A stretch of DNA of 64,000 nucleotides from assembly GCF_003950325.1 (NCBI RefSeq), contig NZ_PXZH01000001.1, forward strand, positions 62,001-126,000. The letters run 5' to 3'. Each line of letters opens with the position of its first letter. The stretch's first letter is position 1. Below, piece after piece: positions 34,923-45,089 of this stretch. The notes under the pieces are model-generated. The model saw nothing but the letters and a program-made list of their open reading frames with translations. It was not told the origin of the DNA and made no database searches. The DNA comes from Vagococcus humatus. GTDB lineage: Bacteria > Bacillota > Bacilli > Lactobacillales > Vagococcaceae. The translations under genes were made by a program, and so were the position numbers.

Positions 34923-35420
34923 ATGGGAAAAAAGAAAAAAGTGGTAAAAACCAATGCAATGCGCATATTAGATCAACACCATATTACCTATCAGCACAGT
35001 GAATTTCCTTGGAGTGAAGATCACTTAGATGCTATAACAGCAGCTCATAATTTAGGAGTAGAAGAAGCGAGTATTTATAAAACTCTAGTAGCAATTGGTA
35101 ACCACACAGGCCCAATTGTGGCAGTTATTCCTGGAAATGAAGAATTAGATTTAAAAAAACTAGCTCAGGCTAGTGGTAATAAAAAAGTAGAAATGCTTCA
35201 CTTAAAAGACTTAGAAGCAACGACTGGTTATATGAGAGGAGGGTGTTCTCCGATTGGCATGAAAAAAGCATACCCCACTTTTATTGATAAAGTGGCTTTG
35301 ACAAAAGAGCTTATTTATATTTCAGCCGGTAAAAGAGGACAACAAATCGGTTTAGCTCCTAAAGAGTTAAACCAAGTTATTTCTAGTCAATTTGTGGATA
35401 TTATTAAAATAGCCGAATAA
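34923..35420 (+). CDS. ybaK: Cys-tRNA(Pro) deacylase YbaK
   Basis: 165 residues of the YbaK/EbsC family, which hydrolyses mischarged Cys-tRNA(Pro) by a trans-editing reaction. Landmarks are VKTNAMRILDQHHI at the N-terminus, SIYKTLVA, VIPGNEELDLKKLA and the GYMRGGCSPIGMKK loop near the active site. The N-terminal GKKKKVVK is basic. Start ATG 34923 follows AGAAAGGAAAG. Confidence 0.93.
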   Translation: MGKKKKVVKTNAMRILDQHHITYQHSEFPWSEDHLDAITAAHNLGVEEASIYKTLVAIGNHTGPIVAVIPGNEELDLKKLAQASGNKKVEMLHLKDLEATTGYMRGGCSPIGMKKAYPTFIDKVALTKELIYISAGKRGQQIGLAPKELNQVISSQFVDIIKIAE

Positions 35421-35467
35421 AAAATTCCTTAATGTCGTTAGTATCAACGATGTTAAGGAATTTTTTT
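35421..35467. terminator. Bidirectional terminator
   Basis: A 19-bp stem (35421-35439 with 35446-35464, one or two wobble pairs) and a T run. Ends ybaK (+) and the unknown minus-strand gene, whose stop lies at 35471. Confidence 0.88.
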
Positions 35468-35470
35468 AGT

Positions 35471-36016
35471 TTAGTGAGCTTTTTTTCCTTCAAAGACAGT
35501 TTTTTCAGGAAGTGGATAATCTTCAATAGCTAGATTATCGGCTAATAAGGCTTCATTAAAGTCTTCAATAGATAAGTCTAAGCGACGTGAAACGTTAAAA
35601 ACACTATGTAAAACATCATGGAAGTACATGGCATTACCTTGCTCAAAGTAAGCTTTAAATTCTTTAGTAGAATTATCTTTTCCAGTTTCTTCTTCGAAAC
35701 GATGAGACTCTTCTAAGTATTCTTGGAAATGTTCTTTAGTATAACGAGCAAATGCGTTATAAATGGTAATTGCTAAACTTAAATCATGGTGCCAGTTTTT
35801 AAAGGTTTTTTTAGCTAAGCCACCTTGCACTTCGATTAACTCAAAACGATCATTACGAATGTTTTGGGTCATCAACATATCTAAATTTAAATTTAAACCA
35901 GTAAAAGAAACATTGTCAAACTTGGATTGTTTCATGTCTTCTAATTCTTGGTGCAAACTTTCTGAGGTGAAATACTTGTTTTCTAAGGTTTTATAAATTT
36001 TCTTTTGATGAAACAT
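35471..36016 (-). CDS. Conserved hypothetical soluble protein
   Basis: 181 residues from ATG 36016 with GGGAGGG 6 bases upstream; the longer frame (to 36076) has no ribosome binding site. Predominantly helical and charged, no signal peptide or membrane span. Notable strings are VSFTGLNLNLDMLMTQN, FKNWHHDLSLAITIYN and YFHDVLHSVFNVSRRLD. I do not recognise the family. Confidence 0.65.
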   Translation of the reverse strand: MFHQKKIYKTLENKYFTSESLHQELEDMKQSKFDNVSFTGLNLNLDMLMTQNIRNDRFELIEVQGGLAKKTFKNWHHDLSLAITIYNAFARYTKEHFQEYLEESHRFEEETGKDNSTKEFKAYFEQGNAMYFHDVLHSVFNVSRRLDLSIEDFNEALLADNLAIEDYPLPEKTVFEGKKAH

Positions 36017-36046
36017 ATCTGTCCCTCCCATTTGATTGATACTTAT

Positions 36047-36076
36047 ATTATAACGTAAATCGAAATAAAAAAACAA
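36047..36076 (-). promoter_or_regulatory. Promoter of the 181-residue hypothetical gene
   Basis: On the minus strand TTGTTT (36076-36071), 18-bp spacer, TATAAT (36052-36047), about 30 bases before the ATG. Confidence 0.6.
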
Positions 36077-36087
36077 ATAATTACCAG

Positions 36088-37359
36088 TTAAAAGTGATAA
36101 TAAGAAGCAATATCACTGGCGTGTTTTCCAGCTACATAGCCAGTCACAAAAGCAGCGGTAATGTTGAAGCCTCCTGTGTACCCATTAATGTCTAATACTT
36201 CTCCAGTAAAAAAGAGACCTTGGACTAATTTACTTTCCATAGATTGAGGGGTAATTTCTTTTAAGGAAATCCCTCCACCTGTTACAAAGGAGCGCTCAAT
36301 TGGCCAAGTTTTATAGACAGTAAATTGAAACTGGTGAACTAAGCGACTAAACTGTTCAATCATTTGATGAGATAAGGTTTGAAGAGGCATATCTTCTTTT
36401 ATATCAGCTTGTTCTAATAAAAATAGTAGATACCTCTCAGGTAATACATGTCGCCACCCATTTTTTACTGATTTTTTTCCTTGCTCTTGTTGTAATTGGA
36501 GCAGTTGTTGATTAGTTTGTGAGACTGTTTGTTTAGGTAAGGCATCTAGCTCCATAGTCACTTGAGGATGAGAGTCTAGCAAGTGTTGCACGTGAGCACT
36601 ACAGCGTAAAGCAGCAGGACCTGATAGGCCAAAATGGGTAAACAAAAGATCCATGTTGTGAGTGACAGCTTTTTTCCCTGTAGCAGGCTGTAACACGCTA
36701 AGTGCAACATCTTGTAAAGCCAAGCCTTGCAATCTTTTTTCTTGAATAAAGTCTTCAGAAGAAAGAAGAGGAGACTCAGTTGCAAATAAAGGGGTAACAG
36801 TATGTCCTAATTTTTTAGCAAAACGGTATCCATCTCCTGTTGAGCCAGTTTGAGGATAAGTTTTTCCTCCGGTAGAGATAATAACACAAGGAGCTAACAG
36901 TCGTTCATTAGTATCTAGAATAACTCCCTGTATATTTTTTTCTTCAGCCAGTATTTTTTTGACAGTGGTTCCTGTAAAGACTTGAATAGGTAACTGCTGA
37001 ATGGTTTCCCATAAAGCATTGACAATGGTTTTAGAGCGATCTGTCACAGGAAACATGCGACCATGATCTTCTTCTTTTAAATGAACCCCTTGTTCTTCAA
37101 AAAAAGTCATAATGTCATAATTATTAAACTGAGAAAAAGCACTATATAGAAATTTCCCATTACCAGGAATATGTTTAATGATATCTTCAGGTTCTCGGTT
37201 ATTAGTAACATTACACCGTCCTCCACCTGTTAATAAGAGTTTTTTACCTACTTTTTTATTTTTTTCAATTAAAATAGTTTTTGCGCCATGTTTAGCTGCA
37301 GAGATGGCTGCCATCATGCCACTAGTTCCTGCACCAATCACGATTACATCTGCATCCAT
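36088..37359 (-). CDS. HI0933/YhiN-type FAD-dependent oxidoreductase
   Basis: 423 residues. N-terminal FAD-binding Rossmann motif VIVIGAGTSGMMAAISAA, the RCNVTN motif (LTGGGRCNVTNN), SGPAALRCSAHV and a C-terminal second FAD contact GGFNITAAFVTGYVAGKHA mark the HI0933 family (BaiN-like). Substrate is unknown; some members act on bile acid or flavonoid intermediates. Start ATG 37359 follows AGGAGG. A minus-strand extended -10 (TGTTACACT at 37396-37388) lies just upstream. It is divergent from gdhA. Confidence 0.88.
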   Translation of the reverse strand: MDADVIVIGAGTSGMMAAISAAKHGAKTILIEKNKKVGKKLLLTGGGRCNVTNNREPEDIIKHIPGNGKFLYSAFSQFNNYDIMTFFEEQGVHLKEEDHGRMFPVTDRSKTIVNALWETIQQLPIQVFTGTTVKKILAEEKNIQGVILDTNERLLAPCVIISTGGKTYPQTGSTGDGYRFAKKLGHTVTPLFATESPLLSSEDFIQEKRLQGLALQDVALSVLQPATGKKAVTHNMDLLFTHFGLSGPAALRCSAHVQHLLDSHPQVTMELDALPKQTVSQTNQQLLQLQQEQGKKSVKNGWRHVLPERYLLFLLEQADIKEDMPLQTLSHQMIEQFSRLVHQFQFTVYKTWPIERSFVTGGGISLKEITPQSMESKLVQGLFFTGEVLDINGYTGGFNITAAFVTGYVAGKHASDIASYYHF

Positions 37360-37445
37360 TTGTTGCCTCCTAACTTTTAGTATTCACAGTGTAACATACT
37401 TTTTCTGTTCTTTTCTGAAAAAACTGATTATAATGAAGAAAGTAG

Positions 37446-38813
<1,368 letters not shown>

Positions 38814-38838
38814 ATATTACTGAAAATTTTAAGATAAC

Positions 38839-38867
38839 TTGAAAAAATAAGAAAAAAACCGTAAAGT
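38839..38867 (+). promoter_or_regulatory. Promoter of pgi
   Basis: TTGAAA (38839-38844), a 17-bp spacer and TAAAGT (38862-38867). The leader is short before AGGAGG. Confidence 0.55.
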
Positions 38868-38902
38868 ATTAAGTGAAAGAATAAACTTTAGGAGGAACTA
38901 GA

Positions 38903-40252
38903 ATGACACACATTCAATTTGATTATTCAAAAGTGGTAGGAACATTTATTGGTGAACAAGAATTAGGGTTTATGCAAAGCCAAGTTTCCGCAGCTCATGA
39001 ATTATTACGCGAAGGTAAAGGAGCGGGAAGTGATTACTTAGGCTGGGTTGATTTACCAGAAAATTACGATAAAGAAGAATTTTCTCGTATTCAAGCAGCG
39101 GCTAAAAAAATTCAATCAGATTCAGAGGTTTTAGTTGTAATTGGGATAGGTGGTTCTTACCTAGGAGCAAAAGCGGCTCTTGATTTTCTAAATCATACAT
39201 TTTATAACGTATTACCTCAAGATCAACGTCAAGTCCCTCAAATTTTCTTTGCAGGAAACAGCATTAGTTCCTCTTATTTAGCTGATTTAATCGAAGTCAT
39301 TGGGGAACGTGATTTTTCTGTTAATGTGATTTCTAAATCAGGAACAACGACTGAACCAGCGATTGCTTTTAGAGTGTTTAAAGAATTATTAATTGATAAA
39401 TACGGAAAAGAAGAAGCAAACAAACGTATTTATGCTACAACAGATAAAGCTCGAGGAGCAGTGAAAGAAGAAGCAGATGTTGAAGGTTGGCAAACATTTG
39501 TCATTCCAGATGATGTAGGTGGCCGCTATTCTGTTTTAACAGCTGTAGGTTTATTACCAATCGCTGTAAGTGGAGCAGATATTGAGCAATTGATGTTAGG
39601 TGCTAGTCAAGCTAGAAAAGATTTTGCTAATGATAAACTAGAAGATAATGCCGCTTATCAATATGCTGCTTTCCGTAACATTCTTTACCGTAAAGGAAAA
39701 GTAACAGAATTACTAATCAACTACGAACCATCTCTTCAATATTTCTCTGAATGGTGGAAACAATTATTTGGAGAATCAGAAGGTAAAGATCAAAAAGGAA
39801 TTTACCCATCCAGTGCGAATTTCTCTACTGACTTACATTCTTTAGGTCAATATATTCAAGAAGGTCGTCGTAATATTTTTGAAACCGTGATTAAATTAGA
39901 TAAACCACGTAAAACGATTACTATTCCAAGTCTTGATAAAGATTTAGATGGCTTAGGTTACTTACAAGGAAAAGACATGGATTTTGTTAATACTAAAGCT
40001 TTCCAAGGAACATTATTAGCTCATACAGACGGAGATGTTCCTAACTTTGTGATTACAATTCCTGAACAAAATGAATTTACATTAGGCTACTTAATGTATT
40101 TCTTTGAAATTGCTTGTGGTATTTCTGGTTACTTAAACGGCGTAAACCCATTTGATCAACCAGGAGTAGAAGCATACAAGAAAAACATGTTTGCTTTATT
40201 AGGTAAACCAGGTTTTGAAGAATTAGCTAAAGAATTAAACGAACGATTATAA
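38903..40252 (+). CDS. pgi: Glucose-6-phosphate isomerase
   Basis: Interconverts glucose 6-phosphate and fructose 6-phosphate. 449 residues, typical Gram-positive length. Motifs: [33 protein letters not shown] (phosphate site), [18 protein letters not shown] and the catalytic glutamate loop [19 protein letters not shown] precedes the ATG. Confidence 0.98.
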   Translation: MTHIQFDYSKVVGTFIGEQELGFMQSQVSAAHELLREGKGAGSDYLGWVDLPENYDKEEFSRIQAAAKKIQSDSEVLVVIGIGGSYLGAKAALDFLNHTFYNVLPQDQRQVPQIFFAGNSISSSYLADLIEVIGERDFSVNVISKSGTTTEPAIAFRVFKELLIDKYGKEEANKRIYATTDKARGAVKEEADVEGWQTFVIPDDVGGRYSVLTAVGLLPIAVSGADIEQLMLGASQARKDFANDKLEDNAAYQYAAFRNILYRKGKVTELLINYEPSLQYFSEWWKQLFGESEGKDQKGIYPSSANFSTDLHSLGQYIQEGRRNIFETVIKLDKPRKTITIPSLDKDLDGLGYLQGKDMDFVNTKAFQGTLLAHTDGDVPNFVITIPEQNEFTLGYLMYFFEIACGISGYLNGVNPFDQPGVEAYKKNMFALLGKPGFEELAKELNERL

Positions 40253-40275
40253 TCGGTAACTATCGATTAGTCCTC

Positions 40276-40308
40276 AAAAAAAGCATTCAAGAAATTGAAT
40301 GCTTTTTT
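40276..40308. terminator. Bidirectional terminator
   Basis: AAAAAAGCATTCAA pairs with TTGAATGCTTTTTT around a GAAA loop. Ends pgi (+) and the amphi-Trp gene (-). Confidence 0.9.
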
Positions 40309-40316
40309 GTTTGGTT

Positions 40317-40595
40317 CTATTTAATTGTGAATGACCCTGTTTCTTTTTCCCCAGTGTACCAATCGAACTCAATTTCAAAGGAGTGTTTATCTCCCTTTAC
40401 TTCATAGGAATATTCGACTTTTAATGAATCACTAGGACTAATCACCGTTTCTTTGCCATTTTCTACCAAGGTAAAAGCGCCTTCATCTTTTAGTTTGGTA
40501 GCAATTGCTTCTAACATCTCCGCAAATTCTACACGAGATTGATGCTCTTCTCGGTCAATTATTCGCTTAGTCGGCAGTTTCTCTGAACGAGACAT
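40317..40595 (-). CDS. Amphi-Trp domain protein
   Basis: 92 residues from ATG 40595, with AAAGGAGGT spaced about 8 bases; a second ATG at 40601 is too close. The C-terminal alternating beta strand (HSFEIEFDWYTG) fits the amphi-Trp family, whose function is unknown. It begins with LPTKRIIDREEHQSRVEFAEML, the usual helical start. Single gene, ending at a shared terminator with pgi. Confidence 0.8.
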   Translation of the reverse strand: MSRSEKLPTKRIIDREEHQSRVEFAEMLEAIATKLKDEGAFTLVENGKETVISPSDSLKVEYSYEVKGDKHSFEIEFDWYTGEKETGSFTIK

Positions 40596-40700
40596 AATCA
40601 TTACCTCCTTTTCTTTTAGTTACATACATTATAACTCAAAAGGAACCTTTTATGAAAAAATAAACCTAAAAACTAAGGAATTAGCTTTTAGGGGAAATAG

Positions 40701-41300
40701 TTAACGAGAGAGAATAGCATTAAAATCTAGGTATTTCACTGCGTTAATTGTCCGAGAAAAAATCCAACAACTAAGTAATGTGTAGAAAAAGTGTTTCATG
40801 TCAAGATAGGACAGGGAGAGAACAAGGATAAGGGATGTGATAACTAATAGGCTAGTGCCGATTTTTATTTGCCGATATTTTTCTAATAATTGATAAATAA
40901 CATCAGTACCTCCAGTGCTTCCTCCAGCTCTAAAGACAAGACCACAGCCGATACCAGACATAACACCTGTTAGTGGACTAGCAATCAACAAACTAGGAAG
41001 AGAGAAGGACAAAGGAAGACTTCCCCAGATAGAAAGCCAAGCTGAAAGGGAGAAAATGCCAAAGATAGTTTTTAAAATCGAAGCTTGTCCTAAAAAAAGA
41101 TAGGCAATAACTAAAAGAGGAAGATTCATAGCTAGTGTGGTTAAACTAGGTGGTAAATTCCAAAGATTTTTTAAAATAAGGGCAATCCCTGTTACTCCTC
41201 CGTCAGCTAATTGATTTGGTAGATTGATGGTAGTGATGGAAAAAGCGTATAAACTGGTTCCAAATAAGATGGCTAGATAGTCCAAAGATTTTGTTTTCAT
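40701..41300 (-). CDS. YitT-family membrane protein, short form
   Basis: 199 residues with five to six membrane spans. The start LDYLAILFGTSLYAFSIT, NLPNQLADGGVTGIALI and RAGGSTGGTDVIYQLL are the YitT membrane-domain signature. Usual YitT proteins are about 280 residues with a C-terminal DUF2179 domain; this one stops straight after the membrane part (FNAILSR). No frameshifted remainder was seen downstream, so it may simply be a short form. Function unknown. The ribosome binding site GGAG lies upstream of ATG 41300. Confidence 0.82.
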   Translation of the reverse strand: MKTKSLDYLAILFGTSLYAFSITTINLPNQLADGGVTGIALILKNLWNLPPSLTTLAMNLPLLVIAYLFLGQASILKTIFGIFSLSAWLSIWGSLPLSFSLPSLLIASPLTGVMSGIGCGLVFRAGGSTGGTDVIYQLLEKYRQIKIGTSLLVITSLILVLSLSYLDMKHFFYTLLSCWIFSRTINAVKYLDFNAILSR

Positions 41301-41471
41301 AAAATAACTCCTGTCTAATTAAGTTAAAAACAGTATAAAACATTTTAAAGTAGAATGGAATGACTAAACTAAAATACTTATGGATGAAAAATAAATCTAT
41401 GAGAAATAAAATAAAATTAGTTATTTATTATTGAAAAAATTAAAAATTGTGATAAAATACGTGAGGTAGTT

Positions 41472-41560
41472 GGAAAGTTGGCAGAGTGGTAATGCAACGG
41501 ACTCGAAATCCGTCGAACCGTTGTTAAAACGGTGCAGGGGTTCAAATCCCCTACTTTCCT
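41472..41560 (+). tRNA. tRNA-Ser (CGA)
   Basis: Cloverleaf with GGAAAGT/ACTTTCC acceptor stem, a 3-bp D stem (GCA/TGC), anticodon stem ACGGA/TCCGT with loop CTCGAAA (anticodon CGA), a long variable arm (ACCGTTG/AACGGT) and T arm AGGGG/CCCCT with TTCAAAT. The long variable arm and anticodon identify serine. CCA is not encoded, and the base after the acceptor stem is T. Confidence 0.95.
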
Positions 41561-41582
41561 TAGTATATGCCAGTTAAAAGGC

Positions 41583-41660
41583 TTGTCCTCTAAAAATGAA
41601 AGGATAAATGGATCAAAGACTTGCTACATCCTTTCATAACAAACGAGGACAATTTTTTTT
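41583..41660 (+). terminator. Long two-part hairpin terminator after tRNA-Ser
   Basis: TTGTCCTC (41583-41590) pairs with GAGGACAA (41645-41652) and, inside, ATGAAAGGAT (41596-41605) pairs with ATCCTTTCAT (41628-41637); eight T follow. It is 78 nt long, unusually large for a terminator, with a 22-base loop. It may also be a small RNA by itself. Confidence 0.6.
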
Positions 41661-42003
41661 GTTTTTTTCTGTGCTTAAAGCTAAGTAGTCACAGTTCGTG
41701 AAAGACTTAATTAACTAAGAAAATAATGGTACATATGCTAGAAATCTAGTGATAATTTTTTTAACATAATGCCTAAAAAAATAAGTTTCCGCTTTCTTTT
41801 GTTCTTTTTTTGTTTTTTTTTAATAGTTAAAACGTTTTACTAACCTTGATAAGTAACTTATTAGCGATAATTCATACACATATTAGATTGTAATGTATAA
41901 GAAATCCAATTAAAACAACAACAGATGTAGTATAATGCTAGTTATGTGTGAATAATTGTTCAATTGATTGTAAAATAAAGAATAAATGTAGGAGTCCTAG
42001 TAA
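41661..42003 (+). other. 343-bp AT-rich intergenic region
   Basis: No gene is seen. The region contains a 12-bp perfect palindrome TAAAACGTTTTA (41828-41839) and a TATAAT (41931-41936), the candidate -10 for the following GNAT gene. The -35 is not obvious. Confidence 0.5.
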
Positions 42004-42492
42004 ATGAAAGATTTTAAAGCCTTAATTAATAGTTGGCCCTTGCCAGCCATTGATGCTTTTGAAGGAAAACAAATTGTTTATAAATTCGATGATTTTGATA
42101 TTAAGTCCCCTCAAATTACAGACTATTATGCAGATGATTACGGGGCTAAATTTTGTTTATACGATTTAGAGACCCAGGAAGCTTTAGTTTCAATTGGTTT
42201 TGTAGATTTTCCCAATAGTGTTAATTATTTATATAAAAAAAACACATTAAAAATTGAGTTGGTTTATATTCATCAAGCGCATTTAAGACAGCATGGTATT
42301 GCTACTTATTATATTAAAAAAATTCAAGAATATGCTATGAGCCAAGGGATTGAACAAATTAGAATTACGGTGAATACCAATGCTTGTTTATTTGATGGTA
42401 TTGACCGAAGAAATACGTTACCTCAGCAATCTTTAATACAATTTTATGAAGGGTTAGAAAATCCTAAAGTGCCTTTCTATTTGTTAGTATGA
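42004..42492 (+). CDS. GNAT family acetyltransferase-like protein
   Basis: 162 residues. The only recognisable part is the GNAT acetyl-CoA binding section near 80-120, IELVYIHQAHLRQHGIATYYI, with the R/QxxGxA pyrophosphate loop (RQHGIA). The N-terminal half, ending near NYLYKKNTL, is not diagnostic. Substrate unknown. GGAGTCC precedes ATG 42004. Confidence 0.65.
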   Translation: MKDFKALINSWPLPAIDAFEGKQIVYKFDDFDIKSPQITDYYADDYGAKFCLYDLETQEALVSIGFVDFPNSVNYLYKKNTLKIELVYIHQAHLRQHGIATYYIKKIQEYAMSQGIEQIRITVNTNACLFDGIDRRNTLPQQSLIQFYEGLENPKVPFYLLV

Positions 42493-42673
42493 AAGAAGCT
42501 TTTTCAACTAGTGGGTTTGTTTGTGGTTGTTTTTTTGTTAGGGAGATTCTTTTATATTATATAGAAGATTAATGGCTGAAAATAAAGAGAATATGCTTGA
42601 CTATCTGTTTTTTTTCAGTCACTATATAAAAATAGGTATAGGTAGTTTTGTGGAGTGAGGAGTTTAAGTTGTA

Positions 42674-43384
42674 ATGAAGCAATTGTCAAAGTACAAAGAA
42701 ATCGAACAAAATATAGAGGCCAAAATTTTACGTGGTGAATATCCTAAACAAGGCATGATTCCCACTGAAAATGAAATAGCTGCTAGCTATAATTGTTCCC
42801 GTGCAACAGTTAGACAAGCCTTGGGAAATCTAGTAGCAAAAGGGTTAGTGGAAAGAACCCCAGGCAAAGGAACCTTTGTATCAGGCTTTGAACGAATTCA
42901 GCATGATAATGAAGTGGAAAGTTTTACCGAAGAGATGAAACGGTTAGGAAAGTCAGCTTCAACTGAATTATTGGAGTTTCAGTTAAAAGAAGCTACCCCA
43001 CTAGTTAGCCAAAAGTTAGCAGTGGATGAAAATGAACCAGTTTATTACTTTGAGCGACTAAGAAAAGCAGATGAAATGTCTGTGACTTTAGAACAAACGT
43101 ATTTAAGCGTTGCTCAATTTCCAGATTTAACGGTGAACACGTTAATGACCTCTAAGTATGATTTTATTGAAACAAGTCTAGGGATGGAAATTGATTATGT
43201 GGAACAACAATTATTTCCTATTTTAGCCAATAATCATCTTTCTCAAATTTTAGGGGTTCAAATTGGAGAACCAGTTATTCAAATTGATTCTACTACTTAT
43301 TTGGAAAATGGTCAGATAATTGATTTTACTCGATTATTTACGAATCCTAATTATATGCAGTTAAATATTATTCGAAAAAAATAG
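42674..43384 (+). CDS. GntR/UTRA-type transcriptional regulator
   Basis: 236 residues: N-terminal winged helix (IAASYNCSRATVRQALGNLVAKGLVERTPGKGTFV) of the GntR type, split by its recognition helix, and a C-terminal UTRA ligand-binding domain (LRKADEMSVTLEQTYLS). Members usually sense phosphorylated sugars and repress a neighbouring transport operon. The PTS gene 77 bases downstream is the likely target. Ribosome binding site GAGTGAGGAG. A TTGACT (42597-42602) lies upstream with a poorly spaced TATATA. Confidence 0.85.
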   Translation: MKQLSKYKEIEQNIEAKILRGEYPKQGMIPTENEIAASYNCSRATVRQALGNLVAKGLVERTPGKGTFVSGFERIQHDNEVESFTEEMKRLGKSASTELLEFQLKEATPLVSQKLAVDENEPVYYFERLRKADEMSVTLEQTYLSVAQFPDLTVNTLMTSKYDFIETSLGMEIDYVEQQLFPILANNHLSQILGVQIGEPVIQIDSTTYLENGQIIDFTRLFTNPNYMQLNIIRKK

Positions 43385-43460
43385 GAGAGAAATCTTCTAT
43401 TTTTTATTTTTTTATTATAAAATAACTTGTAAGTATCATAAATAGAAAGGAAAAAGACTG

Positions 43461-44999
43461 GTGAATAAACGCTTTTTTGGTTTTTTACATAAAATGGGAC
43501 GAGCATTATTTTTGCCAATCAGCATGATGCCGATTGCTGGGTTATTAATGGGACTTGCTTCAGTTGGCCAAACATCTCATTGGGAGAGATTGCAACAGTC
43601 AGGAATTCAACAGCTGTTTGTCATCTGCCGCGGGGTAGGGTCTAGTATTTTCCAGACATTACCTTTATTGTTTGCAATCAGTTTAGCGACGGGTTTAACC
43701 AATTATGATAAAGAAAAAATGAGTTTATTAGCAGTGGTTAGTTTTTTTAGTTTTCACGGAGCTATTCATGCTAGTCTCAACATTCAGCAAGTTTTACCGA
43801 TTCCTTCAGATATGAATCTTAGACAGCTAGGATTAGGGACTAGTTTTGGCATAATTACCTTAGAAATGGGAGTATTATCTGGTTGGATTGTAGGGTTAGG
43901 AATTGTATTTATCCAATTTATTTGTAGTCAGCTAAAGAAACAATTTCAATGGAGATGGTGTGAAAACTTTCGACTCATTTTTATTGGAACCATTTTAATG
44001 ATGACCCTATTAGGTCAAGGAATGACAGGCGTTTGGCCTAGTTTAAATGGGTTATTAGTCGCATTAGGGTTATTAATTGGAAAAATGGGGATTATGGGCT
44101 CATTTGTGTACGGCATTATTTTACGAACGTTGTATATTTTTGGGATTCACCATGTGTTTTATCTGCCTTTTTGGACAACTTCTTTAGGTGGAACTGCAGA
44201 GGTTAACGGTAAAATAGTGGAAGGATTTCAACAAATTTTTTTAGCTCAATTAGAGACCCACTCTGCTGAACCTTTTTTTGGACAGTTAGCTTTATTTAAT
44301 AGTGGTCGTTATATTCATATGTTGTTTACTTTGCCTGCTATGTGTGTTGCTTTGTATAAGAGTGTTAACCCTAATGTTAAGCGAAAAAAAATTCGTAGTT
44401 TTTACTTACCTATGCTGATAACCTGCCTATTAACTGGTGTAACTGAACCGATAAGTTTTACCCTATTATTAACTTCACCTATTTTGTTTGTACTAGAAGT
44501 CTTTTTCTTTGGCTTAGCTTTTCTAGTATCAGCTATTGGTCAAATTACGATTGGTTCTAGTTTTTCAGCAGGAATTTTTGAGTTCTTGATGTTTGGTGTA
44601 CTACAAGGAAATCAGCGAACTAATTATCTGTTAGTATTGCCATTAGGCTTAGCTTTTGCAATAGTTAGCTACGGAGTAACTAAATGGTTAGTTTTATTCT
44701 ATCAATTAAAGGTACCTGGTCAAACTAATGATTCTTCTAATCCGCTAACTTCTTTGTCAGTGGATCATGACTGGATAGAAACTTTATTAATTGGCTTAGG
44801 TGGTAGAGAAAACATTGAAGAATTAGGACATTGTGCCACACGGTTAAGAATCACACTTAAAAATCCTGAGTCTTTAAATAAAGAATTATTAACACAAACT
44901 GGTTCTAAAGGAATCATCCAAATAGGTCAAAGTCTTCAACTAATTTATGGTCCTATTGTAGGGGATATTTATCAAAAAATGTTTCAAGAGCTTTCTTAA
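43461..44999 (+). CDS. PTS glucose/GlcNAc-type transporter subunit IICB
   Basis: 512 residues. A long IIC membrane domain (about 1-400; MNKRFFGFLHKMGRALFLP, FGIHHVFYLPFW, GVTEPISFTLLL) is followed by a IIB domain whose phosphorylated cysteine is Cys458 in ELGHCATRLRITL. This is the glucose/N-acetylglucosamine/maltose (Glc) family, but the sugar is unknown. There is no fused IIA, so phosphate must come from a separate IIA. Start GTG 43461 with GAAAGGAAA upstream. It follows a GntR-type regulator, which probably controls it. Confidence 0.88.
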   Translation: MNKRFFGFLHKMGRALFLPISMMPIAGLLMGLASVGQTSHWERLQQSGIQQLFVICRGVGSSIFQTLPLLFAISLATGLTNYDKEKMSLLAVVSFFSFHGAIHASLNIQQVLPIPSDMNLRQLGLGTSFGIITLEMGVLSGWIVGLGIVFIQFICSQLKKQFQWRWCENFRLIFIGTILMMTLLGQGMTGVWPSLNGLLVALGLLIGKMGIMGSFVYGIILRTLYIFGIHHVFYLPFWTTSLGGTAEVNGKIVEGFQQIFLAQLETHSAEPFFGQLALFNSGRYIHMLFTLPAMCVALYKSVNPNVKRKKIRSFYLPMLITCLLTGVTEPISFTLLLTSPILFVLEVFFFGLAFLVSAIGQITIGSSFSAGIFEFLMFGVLQGNQRTNYLLVLPLGLAFAIVSYGVTKWLVLFYQLKVPGQTNDSSNPLTSLSVDHDWIETLLIGLGGRENIEELGHCATRLRITLKNPESLNKELLTQTGSKGIIQIGQSLQLIYGPIVGDIYQKMFQELS

Positions 45000-45008
45000 T
45001 CATGAAAG

Positions 45009-45044
45009 AATACCTATTACAACGAGATGTAATAGGTATTTTTT
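45009..45044 (+). terminator. Terminator after the PTS gene
   Basis: AATACCTATTACA pairs with TGTAATAGGTATT around ACGAGA, followed by T's. Confidence 0.88.
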
Positions 45045-45089
45045 ATAGAATGGTGTATAATAAAAGTAGATTAAGTAGGAGGGATGAAC

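Noticed and set aside
42630-42650. Direct repeat ATAGGTATAGGT as a GntR operator
   Set aside because: Too short and not palindromic, so no support as a GntR-type site.
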